Program-made: the position numbers and the translations under genes
DNA from: Bacteroidota bacterium
GTDB lineage: Bacteria > Bacteroidota > Bacteroidia > Bacteroidales > UBA1556
Assembly (NCBI GenBank): GCA_003973505.1
Contig: QNXT01000294.1
Coordinates: forward strand, 1-6,518
Direction of reading: 5' to 3'
Length of the DNA: 6,518 bases
Notes under the pieces: model-generated
Database searches by the model: none
What the model saw: the letters and a program-made list of their open reading frames with translations, nothing else
Told to the model about the DNA's origin: nothing
In this document: one piece after another, positions 1-5,613 of the stretch
How positions within the stretch are numbered: position 1 is the first letter of the stretch
Layout of the letters: each line of letters opens with the position of its first letter

Positions 1-2
1 AG

Positions 3-77
3 TGGCTGATGTTCGGTTTTGGCATGTGTTTTTGGTACAAAAACCATGACAAAACAGAAATGGTTTACACCAACTAA
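3..77 (+). CDS. Possible 3' end of a plus-strand gene cut by the window edge
   Basis: An open frame enters from the left edge and ends at TAA 75-77, giving 24 residues. They begin with a hydrophobic, aromatic stretch (WLMFGFGMCFWY) and end in a polar tail (KNHDKTEMVYTN), which would suit the C-terminus of a membrane protein. The stop overlaps the stop of the minus-strand methyltransferase gene (74-76), so the two genes would converge with overlapping ends. I do not recognise the family. The fragment is too short to exclude a chance open frame, hence the low confidence. Confidence 0.35.
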   Translation, partial: WLMFGFGMCFWYKNHDKTEMVYTN

Positions 78-526
78 AATATCCAAGGAATTAACCGCCA
101 CGATTTTTTCATATATTCGGAATAACCTTCAAAATAAGCTTTCAGCAGTCCCTCTTCAAACAGGAGCTTGAAAATCAGGTTTACAAAAAGAATCCCAAGA
201 ATAATGGCTCGTGTTTGGTCGTAGTGCGTAACAATCAATGGGGTAAGCGTTAAAATAATGGCCAAATACATGGGATGACGAATGATTTTATAGGGTCCTT
301 GCGTAACCAAATGTGCATTGGCTCGGGGCTGTGGTGCAAGGTTTATTTTGCTGCTTTTCATTACCACAATAGCCCATACTCCGATGATTACTCCGAATAT
401 TTCTATAATTTGCCACATAACTCCTTTGGCAATATAGGGTGTCATTATCAAAAATGCAATTAAGCTAATGTATTGAATAAGTGTTAGTATCAGGTTATAT
501 ACTTTTTGCTTTTTATCGAGTTCCAT
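74..526 (-). CDS. Short ICMT/PEMT-like integral membrane methyltransferase
   Basis: This 150-residue protein belongs to the isoprenylcysteine carboxyl methyltransferase / phospholipid methyltransferase-like superfamily, membrane enzymes that use S-adenosylmethionine. The diagnostic block is LVTQGPYKIIRHPMY at residues 73-87, containing GPY and RHPMY. It is followed by the C-terminal signature: the pair E124-E125, tyrosines Y135 and Y138, and R144 before a terminal IPWIF. In the family these regions form the SAM pocket. About four hydrophobic segments are visible, near residues 13-30, 38-57, 86-101 and 105-122. The substrate cannot be deduced: bacterial members mostly have unknown acceptors, and prenylated proteins are not expected here. 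It is the last gene of the minus-strand operon, 33 nt after dtd, and a second member of the superfamily lies on the other side of dtd. There is no Shine-Dalgarno sequence before the ATG, only an AT-rich leader. Confidence 0.87.
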   Translation of the reverse strand: MELDKKQKVYNLILTLIQYISLIAFLIMTPYIAKGVMWQIIEIFGVIIGVWAIVVMKSSKINLAPQPRANAHLVTQGPYKIIRHPMYLAIILTLTPLIVTHYDQTRAIILGILFVNLIFKLLFEEGLLKAYFEGYSEYMKKSWRLIPWIF

Positions 527-559
527 ATTTTAGTGTTAATCTTATGGGGTTTTGAAATC

Positions 560-1012
560 TTATTCTTTGTTTTTGGTATCAATCCAGATGGTAACAGGCC
601 CATCATTTGTTAAACTTACATCCATATGGGCTCCAAATTTTCCGCTTACAATATTTTTCCCCAAATCCTTTGCCATTTGCTTTTTAAAAGCTTCGTATAA
701 AGGAACTGAAATATCAGGTTTTGCAGCATGAATATAACTGGGACGGTTGCCTTTCTTGATTTTGGCATGCAGGGTAAACTGACTAATAATTAATATTTCT
801 CCATCAATTTCACAAATGGATTTATTCATCACCCCATCCTCATCATCAAATAAGCGCAGCTTACTTATTTTGGCACTTAGCCATTGTATATCTTCTTGGG
901 TATCCGCATTTTCTATTCCCAATAAAATCAAATATCCTTGACCAATTCCTCTTTTTTCTTCCTTGTCGATTAGTACTTCTGCTTTACTAACTCTTTGTAT
1001 TAATGCTCTCAT
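560..1012 (-). CDS. dtd: D-aminoacyl-tRNA deacylase (Dtd)
   Basis: Dtd is a cytoplasmic homodimeric enzyme that hydrolyses D-aminoacyl-tRNAs (and glycyl-tRNA(Ala)), releasing the tRNA and the free amino acid. It protects translation from D-amino acids and mischarging. The 150-residue length is normal for the family. All the hallmarks are present: the N-terminus MRALIQRVSKAEV, the SQFTL motif at residues 77-81, the KKGNRPSY loop at 86-93, and the GKFGAHMDVSLTNDGPVT block at 124-141. That block carries the Gly138-Pro139 pair, whose cis peptide gives chirality rejection in characterised DTDs. The ATG lies 3 nt beyond the stop of the upstream methyltransferase gene, so the start is well fixed and the two are cotranscribed. 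A gene for a second DTD-fold protein lies upstream in the same operon (2119-2529). Confidence 0.97.
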   Translation of the reverse strand: MRALIQRVSKAEVLIDKEEKRGIGQGYLILLGIENADTQEDIQWLSAKISKLRLFDDEDGVMNKSICEIDGEILIISQFTLHAKIKKGNRPSYIHAAKPDISVPLYEAFKKQMAKDLGKNIVSGKFGAHMDVSLTNDGPVTIWIDTKNKE

Positions 1013-1015
1013 GGT

Positions 1016-1546
1016 TTATATTTCTGCGTCAGGGTTTTTCAATAGTGCTTTGATACATTTCCACTTAAAACAAAAGCGGGGTGTACGAGCACAATATTCA
1101 TCATAATCTTTACCAAATTTCTTTCGGGTTTCGGGCTCTTCAATTGTCCGAATCATAATATACATTGCCAACATCTCTATGGGGGCAATAATAAAAATAA
1201 ATGAAGGGGAAACGCCCATTAGGGCAATAGCCAAAGGCATCATAATTAGCCCTTGGTTCATGGGGTGGCGCATCATGGAATAAACACCTTTGGTAACCAA
1301 TTGGTCGGTTTGCAATCGTTCCAAATCTTTCGATTTTCGTCCATATTTAGCCAATGTTCTTCCCACATTTCCAGCGATGTTAAAAACGCTTACGAATAGT
1401 AAAACGCCAAGTATAAAAACGAATTTATTCCAAATGTCCTTTTCAAATTGCAGAAAATGAAGCAGATGTTGATCTAGAAAGATTGACAAGAAAAGCCCGC
1501 CAAAAATAAATACCAACCAAATAATAATCCTAAAATATTTATTCAT
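1016..1546 (-). CDS. ICMT/PEMT-like integral membrane methyltransferase, longer paralogue
   Basis: This 176-residue membrane protein is a second member of the isoprenylcysteine carboxyl methyltransferase-like superfamily. Residues 83-96 (LVTKGVYSMMRHPM) match the block LVTQGPYKIIRHPM of the protein at 74-526. The C-terminal signature is also present: E136-E137, then KDYDEYCARTPRF at 146-158 with Y148, Y151 and R157. Hydrophobic segments lie near 5-25, 41-59, 98-112 and 116-133. The canonical GPY is GVY here, and RHPMY is RHPMN. The two proteins differ enough outside the motifs to be old paralogues or separate subfamilies. It is probably SAM-dependent, with an unknown acceptor that may be a lipid or other envelope compound. 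The gene lies 12 nt after mntP and 3 nt before dtd, inside the operon. NnrU-like naming is possible in automated annotation. Confidence 0.85.
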   Translation of the reverse strand: MNKYFRIIIWLVFIFGGLFLSIFLDQHLLHFLQFEKDIWNKFVFILGVLLFVSVFNIAGNVGRTLAKYGRKSKDLERLQTDQLVTKGVYSMMRHPMNQGLIMMPLAIALMGVSPSFIFIIAPIEMLAMYIMIRTIEEPETRKKFGKDYDEYCARTPRFCFKWKCIKALLKNPDAEI

Positions 1547-1558
1547 AATTGTGATGCC

Positions 1559-2119
1559 TTAATTAAAGTACAAATGTTCAATAAGTATTTTAATTCCTAT
1601 GCCCATGAGAATCGATCCTCCAAATATTTCAACCGACTTGCCCAATTTTTCTCCAAACAGTTTGCCTAATTGGAGTCCAATCATCGAAAAAACAAAGGTA
1701 ACTATTCCTATAATAATTACAGGGAGCGTAATTTCATAGTCTAAAACAGCAAAGCTGATTCCCACGGCAAAAGCATCGATACTTGTGGCAATGGACTGGC
1801 TAAGCAACATGAGAGTACTTAACTCGGTTTCGGATTTTTGTTCATTGTTTTGCAAGCCTTCGTAAACCATTTTACCGCCAATAAATCCTAATAAAACAAA
1901 AGCAACCCAATGATCTATTTCTTCAATAAATGCTTCAATTCCATTTCCTGCCCACCAGCCCAATAGCGGCATCAATGCTTGAAAGAATGCCAAAGAAAAG
2001 GCAATGCTAAGACTTTTTGAAAGATTTAGGTTTCGTAATGTCAAGCCATTGGAAATGGAAATGGCAAGAGAGTCCATGGATAGTCCTATGGCAATAAGTG
2101 TGATGCCTGCGATACCCAT
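1559..2119 (-). CDS. mntP: Manganese efflux pump MntP
   Basis: MntP exports Mn2+ across the inner membrane and prevents manganese toxicity. The 186-residue length and six predicted membrane segments (about 4-24, 36-56, 68-88, 107-126, 131-151, 165-184) are standard. The protein is an internal duplication: GLSMDSLAISISNG near residues 12-25 is echoed by SIATSIDAFAVGIS near 109-122. This places the two transport aspartates at D16 and D115, the expected half-repeat positions. GGKMVYEG (81-88) and GGSILMGIGIKIL (167-179) are the matching second-helix motifs of each half. The start codon shares one base with the stop of the upstream editing-domain gene (TAATG at 2121-2117 read on the minus strand), which implies translational coupling. 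No Mn-sensing yybP-ykoY riboswitch precedes it, because the upstream sequence is coding. Regulation therefore comes from the operon. Confidence 0.96.
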   Translation of the reverse strand: MGIAGITLIAIGLSMDSLAISISNGLTLRNLNLSKSLSIAFSLAFFQALMPLLGWWAGNGIEAFIEEIDHWVAFVLLGFIGGKMVYEGLQNNEQKSETELSTLMLLSQSIATSIDAFAVGISFAVLDYEITLPVIIIGIVTFVFSMIGLQLGKLFGEKLGKSVEIFGGSILMGIGIKILIEHLYFN

Positions 2120-2529
2120 TAGAATGATTTAAAAACGCGAGCCAATGATTCTCCTGGAGCGTCCACTTGTAAATCAAGAAAATAGCCGAAAGGGGTTTGA
2201 GCTACTTCGAAACCTACATTTTTTAAGCGCGTTTCTACTCTGTCGAAAAGTTCTTTGGTAAACTCAGGATCGGCTTTACTATCCGAAAGGTGAGCAAAGG
2301 AATGCAAGACCACATTTTTCAATTCATTTTTTCGGCAAATCCATTTTACAAAATTCAATAGTTTCTTTTCTGTTGATTTTGCATTTTCTACATCATGCTC
2401 TTCCACTTGAATAAATGCGACTTGTACATTCTCAAAGGATTTTCCTTCGCTGTGAGTCTCAAATTCTTGAAGGTTCTTTATGGCAGGTTTATAGGCAAAT
2501 CGATTGCAGTAAATCATTAAAACTTTCAT
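2119..2529 (-). CDS. Free-standing archaeal-type threonyl-tRNA synthetase editing domain
   Basis: This 136-residue protein resembles the N-terminal editing domain of archaeal threonyl-tRNA synthetase (Pfam tRNA-Thr_ED), a DTD-like fold that removes serine from mischarged tRNA(Thr). It matches from end to end: MKVLMIYCNRFAYKP at the N-terminus, VQVAFIQVEEHD at 35-46, VVLHSFAHLSDSKADP at 73-88, GFEVAQTPFGYF at 106-117, and a final GESLARVF. No synthetase domains follow, so it would act in trans. Compared with the Pyrococcus abyssi domain recalled from memory, H83 is kept as H80. Y120, K121 and E134 appear as F117, L118 and R131, so activity or specificity may differ. Bacterial ThrRS normally carries an unrelated editing domain of its own. 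The gene sits 25 nt after the GT39 gene and overlaps mntP by one base. The family assignment is fairly firm; the activity is inferred. Confidence 0.8.
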   Translation of the reverse strand: MKVLMIYCNRFAYKPAIKNLQEFETHSEGKSFENVQVAFIQVEEHDVENAKSTEKKLLNFVKWICRKNELKNVVLHSFAHLSDSKADPEFTKELFDRVETRLKNVGFEVAQTPFGYFLDLQVDAPGESLARVFKSF

Positions 2530-2554
2530 CTGATAACAATTCGTTTTGTGATAT

Positions 2555-4108
2555 TTAGTTTTCTGTTGACAAATTTAGGGCTTTATTTCCTTTATAGCCT
2601 TCTAAATAATATACAAATGCGTATTCTACAACCTTTTTATTTCGATAAATTGCCAATGTGTCCACCGCCTGAATACGATTAAAAGTATTGGAGAAGTACT
2701 CGTTTGGGTCTTGAAAACTTCGACTTGTACTAATATACCATGCATTTTCATTTTGTTGTATTCCACCCCGTATTTCATTGATACGTAAGTATTCGTGGAT
2801 GTCAGTTGCATCGCTTAAAGCAATCAGTTTAAGATGATTATTTCGAGCAAGGTAATAGTCGAGATGGGCTGCATTAAACCATTTTCGGGCAACGATTGTT
2901 TTTGTCTCGGGGTGTTTTGGGAAACTTTGTTGCATAAACTTACTCGATATTTGCGACCAACCATAAAGGTCGAGGGTAACATCATCTTCACCAAGTTTTT
3001 GTATTTCATCTGATTGATTGCCATAGAGTATACCATGATTTATTTGCAATCGAGCAGTACCAAGAGCTACTATGATTAGTGAAATGGCAACAATGCTTAC
3101 ACTTGGGATATATCTTTTGCTAATTTGCTCAACCCATGCTGCCGAGATAAGCATTAGGGAAAAATACGCTGGAGCCGACCAATGGGGAAGTGTTGGTCGA
3201 AAAAGCGAGAAGAAAAGAAAGGTTACAGACAGAGGAATTCCAAACCAAAGCAGCGTTTTCCAATAATATTTTTTTAAGAAAGGTCGCTTATGATAAGAAG
3301 CTATTGCAACAATGGCTAAAACAACATTGATTGGATTGTTATATACAAGTTGTCCCAATAGCTCACGCATAAAGTATAATGGCTCTATTTCACCAAAAAA
3401 ACTTAGACGGTTGGTTTGAAAACTAAGATTTGCCCAATCATTTTCTTTATTCCACAATAAGATAGGAGTGAAAGAAACAAGTGTTAATAAACCAGCAATA
3501 TAGAACTGAGGTTTTTTGAGCCATTCGCGACGATAAAGCAGAATAAAAGCCCCCACGCCAAACCATATAATCAATGTTTGATATTTTGATAATACTGCTA
3601 AACCCGTAAATAAGCCTCCCAAAAGCATGTGCTTCATTTCATTCTTTCCGATACTATCGCGTGCAATGGCTTTTATGAAACTTCGCATGGCCAATAGCCA
3701 AAACAGACTCAAAGGGGTATCAGGAATAATCATGATTCCCGTAATTACGAAGGTGTAAATACTACTTTGGTATAGAATTACTGCAATAAAACCTGTTCGT
3801 TTATTCTTTATTTCTTTACCAATTAGGTAGATAATCCATGTGTTGATGGAAAAGACGATAAGCGAAGACATGCGCACAAACAGTTCGTTGTCAAAAGTAA
3901 GACCGAAAGAGAATAGATTGATAAACCAGGCAAACATCGGAGGGTGGTCAAAATAGCTTAAAGCAGGGTTCGATGCTAGTAACCAATAATATACTTCGTC
4001 GTTCCCCAGTTCTATGTTATATGCCGCAAATGCACGTATTATAAACGAAAAAAGGATTACAATCAGTGTCGCTTTCTTATAATTATAATGTGCCAAATCT
4101 TTTTTCAT
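2555..4108 (-). CDS. GT39/ArnT-like membrane glycosyltransferase (PMT_2 type)
   Basis: This 517-residue protein is a polytopic GT-C glycosyltransferase. Such enzymes move a sugar from a polyprenyl-phosphate carrier to a lipid or protein on the outer face of the inner membrane; ArnT and PMT are the best-known members. The first outer loop holds GNDEVYYW (35-42), with D37-E38 as the likely catalytic acid pair, followed by SYFDHPPM (51-58), the typical ArnT-like motif. IIPDTPL (127-133), LSKYQ (173-177) and LPHWSAPAY (307-315) are further family blocks. About ten or more hydrophobic helices run from 12 to 350. A soluble domain of about 165 residues follows, containing LYGWSQI (381-387) and AAHLDYYLARNNH, as in many Bacteroidota homologues. 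Donor and acceptor are unknown. The gene begins 2 nt after the stop of the PHP-like gene, so the pair is probably coexpressed. Confidence 0.9.
   Translation of the reverse strand: MKKDLAHYNYKKATLIVILFSFIIRAFAAYNIELGNDEVYYWLLASNPALSYFDHPPMFAWFINLFSFGLTFDNELFVRMSSLIVFSINTWIIYLIGKEIKNKRTGFIAVILYQSSIYTFVITGIMIIPDTPLSLFWLLAMRSFIKAIARDSIGKNEMKHMLLGGLFTGLAVLSKYQTLIIWFGVGAFILLYRREWLKKPQFYIAGLLTLVSFTPILLWNKENDWANLSFQTNRLSFFGEIEPLYFMRELLGQLVYNNPINVVLAIVAIASYHKRPFLKKYYWKTLLWFGIPLSVTFLFFSLFRPTLPHWSAPAYFSLMLISAAWVEQISKRYIPSVSIVAISLIIVALGTARLQINHGILYGNQSDEIQKLGEDDVTLDLYGWSQISSKFMQQSFPKHPETKTIVARKWFNAAHLDYYLARNNHLKLIALSDATDIHEYLRINEIRGGIQQNENAWYISTSRSFQDPNEYFSNTFNRIQAVDTLAIYRNKKVVEYAFVYYLEGYKGNKALNLSTEN
2570..2577 (-). 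promoter_or_regulatory. Possible internal TAnnTTTG -7 element before the editing-domain gene
   Basis: Read on the minus strand the sequence is TAAATTTG, a match to the Bacteroidota -7 consensus TAnnTTTG. It lies within the 3' end of the GT39 gene, about 40 nt before the ATG at 2529. That is a suitable distance for a secondary promoter separating the editing-domain/mntP/dtd section from the envelope genes. There is no clear TTTG -33 box at the usual distance, and the motif is expected by chance a few times in a window this AT-rich, so the call is weak. Confidence 0.25.
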
Positions 4109-4110
4109 AT

Positions 4111-5301
4111 TTATGCTTTATTGCATTTTTTTCGAAGGATAAAACGAAATACAAAAATGAAAAATAGGAGGTAGGCTCCGCGGAATAAAATGGTTTTCCA
4201 CCAGTTTATTGTTGCAAGCTCTTCGTGAAGAGGATTGTCTCCTGAATATCTAAAAACAGGGTTTAGAAGCATGAATTCAGCGCGACCATAGTCCACCTTA
4301 GTACGAATATAAGTATCCTCTTTCTGGAAGTCGTAAGAAGCCGTATTTGTATTTTTAACCTCTTTTTTTATTACACCATCTTGTCCGACAAATTGAATGC
4401 TCACGGGATTTCCATCCACGCGAACTGTAAAATGATTGCCTTGTAAACTTGCTTCCTTCAAAAGAGGGAGATGTTTGGCTCGTTCGGCTTTTTTCGTGTA
4501 GTCATCATTATCGGGTGTATAGGGTACAAATCCATAAGTTTTACCCTCTTTCATAGCAGCAATAATATCCTCTCGATTGGTTGTGGGGGCATTAATATAG
4601 GTGCTAACTACACCCACCAAAAATGGGTTAAGAATATTATGTGCGTCATCATTAGCTAAAATGTATTTTGCATGACCGCTTGAAAGTACGGCGTCCCAAT
4701 GGCTTATGGAAAAACGTTGATGATTTAATGCTTCCAATAAATCGTAATTGGTTAAATATTTAAGATTTTCGTGTGAATAACCTTCCAATGAAAAATCGGG
4801 ATGTACCAATGCCAAAATCTCGGTATGAGGGCGAAGTAGGTTGATAATAAATTGTTTTTGACTTGTAGTTTGATAAAAAGGAAAGTCTAACCAAAGCACA
4901 AAATCATCCTTCATGCCGATGCTTACTTGGTGCGTTTTACGCGCATTGAATCCATGTTCGTAGATTGGGATGTAATCAGGATTCCCTTTATAATAGGTAT
5001 TAATTTTCTGATAATCGGAAATACCAATAATATCGTAACCCAAACGATTATAAATTGCGAAAACCGAATCGGTGGGGTTATTGCTACCATCGGTCATTCC
5101 TCCCCAAGCCAAGGCTTGAATTTGGAAGTTTCCTTTTCTCCAATTGTTTGTGTCAATGTTTTGATAGGGATTCCATATTTTATCACCACTAAATGGAGTT
5201 GGTTCAGGAAAATCATAAACGGGACTAATGATAAATGGTAAAGAGAAAAGCGTAAATATCAGTAAGATAAGTGTTTTTATAAATATTCTAATGTATTTCA
5301 T
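4111..5301 (-). CDS. Membrane-anchored PHP-domain-like protein with degenerate metal site
   Basis: This 396-residue protein has an N-terminal membrane helix (about 4-27), a large soluble part, and a C-terminal helix (about 372-389) ending in basic RKKCNKA. The soluble part is therefore probably periplasmic. Residues 59-220 follow the layout of the PHP/CehA-type metallohydrolase fold. FQIQALAWGGMTDGS (59-73) aligns with the usual motif I ending HTHTxWSDGS; GYDIIGISDY (88-97) aligns with the strand ending TDH; E115 and H124 lie in the next motif region; LVHP (165-168) and NDDAH (217-221) match the late His and DxH motifs. The HxH of motif I is replaced by L64 and W66, and the TDH histidine by Y97, while E115, H167, D219 and H221 remain. 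It may be a reduced-metal enzyme or a non-catalytic binding protein. It is the first gene of the operon, 2 nt before the GT39 gene. Confidence 0.72.
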   Translation of the reverse strand: MKYIRIFIKTLILLIFTLFSLPFIISPVYDFPEPTPFSGDKIWNPYQNIDTNNWRKGNFQIQALAWGGMTDGSNNPTDSVFAIYNRLGYDIIGISDYQKINTYYKGNPDYIPIYEHGFNARKTHQVSIGMKDDFVLWLDFPFYQTTSQKQFIINLLRPHTEILALVHPDFSLEGYSHENLKYLTNYDLLEALNHQRFSISHWDAVLSSGHAKYILANDDAHNILNPFLVGVVSTYINAPTTNREDIIAAMKEGKTYGFVPYTPDNDDYTKKAERAKHLPLLKEASLQGNHFTVRVDGNPVSIQFVGQDGVIKKEVKNTNTASYDFQKEDTYIRTKVDYGRAEFMLLNPVFRYSGDNPLHEELATINWWKTILFRGAYLLFFIFVFRFILRKKCNKA

Positions 5302-5322
5302 AGTTTATAGTATTTGAGGCCG

Positions 5323-5330
5323 CAAAGGTA
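5323..5330 (-). promoter_or_regulatory. Predicted -7 element of the seven-gene operon
   Basis: Read on the minus strand this is TACCTTTG, a full match to the Bacteroidota sigma-ABfr -7 consensus TAnnTTTG, followed by CGGCC. Transcription would begin near 5316, leaving a leader of only about 15 nt before the ATG at 5301 and no Shine-Dalgarno sequence. A clear -33 TTTG is not visible; a T-rich patch around 5355-5366 may substitute. The same TAnnTTTGCGsCC pattern occurs at the divergent promoter at 5588-5595. Confidence 0.6.
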
Positions 5331-5421
5331 ATTCAATTTAGTAATTAATTTAGGCTGTAAAAAAGTGCTCATGGTAACCTAAATTTTGTTTGATTTACAT
5401 TTAATATGTTAGTTTTTAGAA

Positions 5422-5510
5422 ATCCACGAATTACACGGATTTCCGCGAATATGCAGCTTTGCTGCATATTCGCGGATAAAAATTCGAGTTAATTCGTGTA
5501 ATTCGTGGAT
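5422..5510. repeat. Large imperfect palindrome (REP-like hairpin) made of about 9-nt units
   Basis: Positions 5422-5441 pair with 5491-5510 over 20 bp, with a single G-T wobble (5438/5494). Positions 5442-5457 pair perfectly with 5461-5476 over 16 bp around a 3-nt loop (TTT, 5458-5460). The left arm is continuous, while the right arm has a 14-nt bulge at 5477-5490, so the whole could fold as a 36-bp stem. Each arm is itself a run of 9-10 nt near-repeats: on the right AATTCGAGTT, AATTCGTGT, AATTCGTGG; on the left CCACGAATT, ACACGGATT, TCCGCGAAT. Words like AATTCGTGTAATTCGTGG are, from general knowledge, common dispersed repeats in Bacteroidota. It lies between two divergent promoters, so it is not a terminator for either neighbour. 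It could be a REP/MITE-type element or a structured regulatory site. Confidence 0.9.
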
Positions 5511-5587
5511 ATTCGCATTTTTAATCGTAGCAAAAAAATAATTTTTTTATTCATAATATAAAGTATGTGTCTGCCTTGAAAAAGTAC

Positions 5588-5595
5588 TACTTTTG
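5588..5595 (+). promoter_or_regulatory. Predicted -7 element of the PagL-like gene
   Basis: The sequence TACTTTTG matches the Bacteroidota -7 consensus TAnnTTTG exactly and is followed by CGCCC. Transcription would begin near 5602, giving a leader of about 12 nt before the ATG at 5614, again without a Shine-Dalgarno sequence. The -33 region around 5562-5568 (AGTATGT) matches TTTG poorly. The TTG at 5576-5578 is too close to be the -33 box. Confidence 0.6.
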
Positions 5596-5613
5596 CGCCC
5601 AAATTATCAGAAT

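Larger units (their letters stand above)
5302..5613. other. Divergent intergenic region
   Basis: This 312-nt stretch separates the minus-strand operon from the plus-strand PagL-like gene. It contains one predicted promoter element for each direction and a large central imperfect palindrome (5422-5510). I see no tRNA, riboswitch or small gene in it. The segments 5331-5421 and 5511-5575 are plain AT-rich sequence; 5531-5550 includes A and T runs upstream of the plus-strand promoter that could act as a curved or UP-like region. Confidence 0.8.

Noticed and set aside
41..66. Inverted repeat AAACCAT/ATGGTTT just downstream of the operon, a possible terminator
   Set aside because: It has a 7-bp AT-rich stem, a 12-nt loop and no good T run after it, and it overlaps a possible coding end; too weak to call.
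1693..1700. TACCTTTG (minus strand) inside mntP, resembling a -7 promoter element
   Set aside because: It lies about 150 nt before the next start codon, within coding sequence, with no -33 box; a chance match is likely.
2120..2554. Possible Mn-sensing riboswitch (yybP-ykoY) ahead of mntP
   Set aside because: The sequence before mntP is fully coding for the editing-domain protein, and I see no riboswitch-like structure in the 25-nt gap beyond it.
2626..3036. Minus-strand frames of 61 and 70 codons within the GT39 gene
   Set aside because: They are out-of-frame shadows of the GT39 C-terminal region and show no family features of their own.
4927..5241. Plus-strand open frame of 104 codons opposite the PHP-like gene
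   Set aside because: It is the antisense of a well-supported gene, with no recognisable motif, leader or promoter; the same applies to the shorter plus-strand frames at 275-463, 3072-3266 and 4471-4659.
5422..5510. CRISPR array or terminator reading of the palindromic repeat
   Set aside because: There are no unique spacers, the units are contiguous, and both flanking genes start rather than end here.
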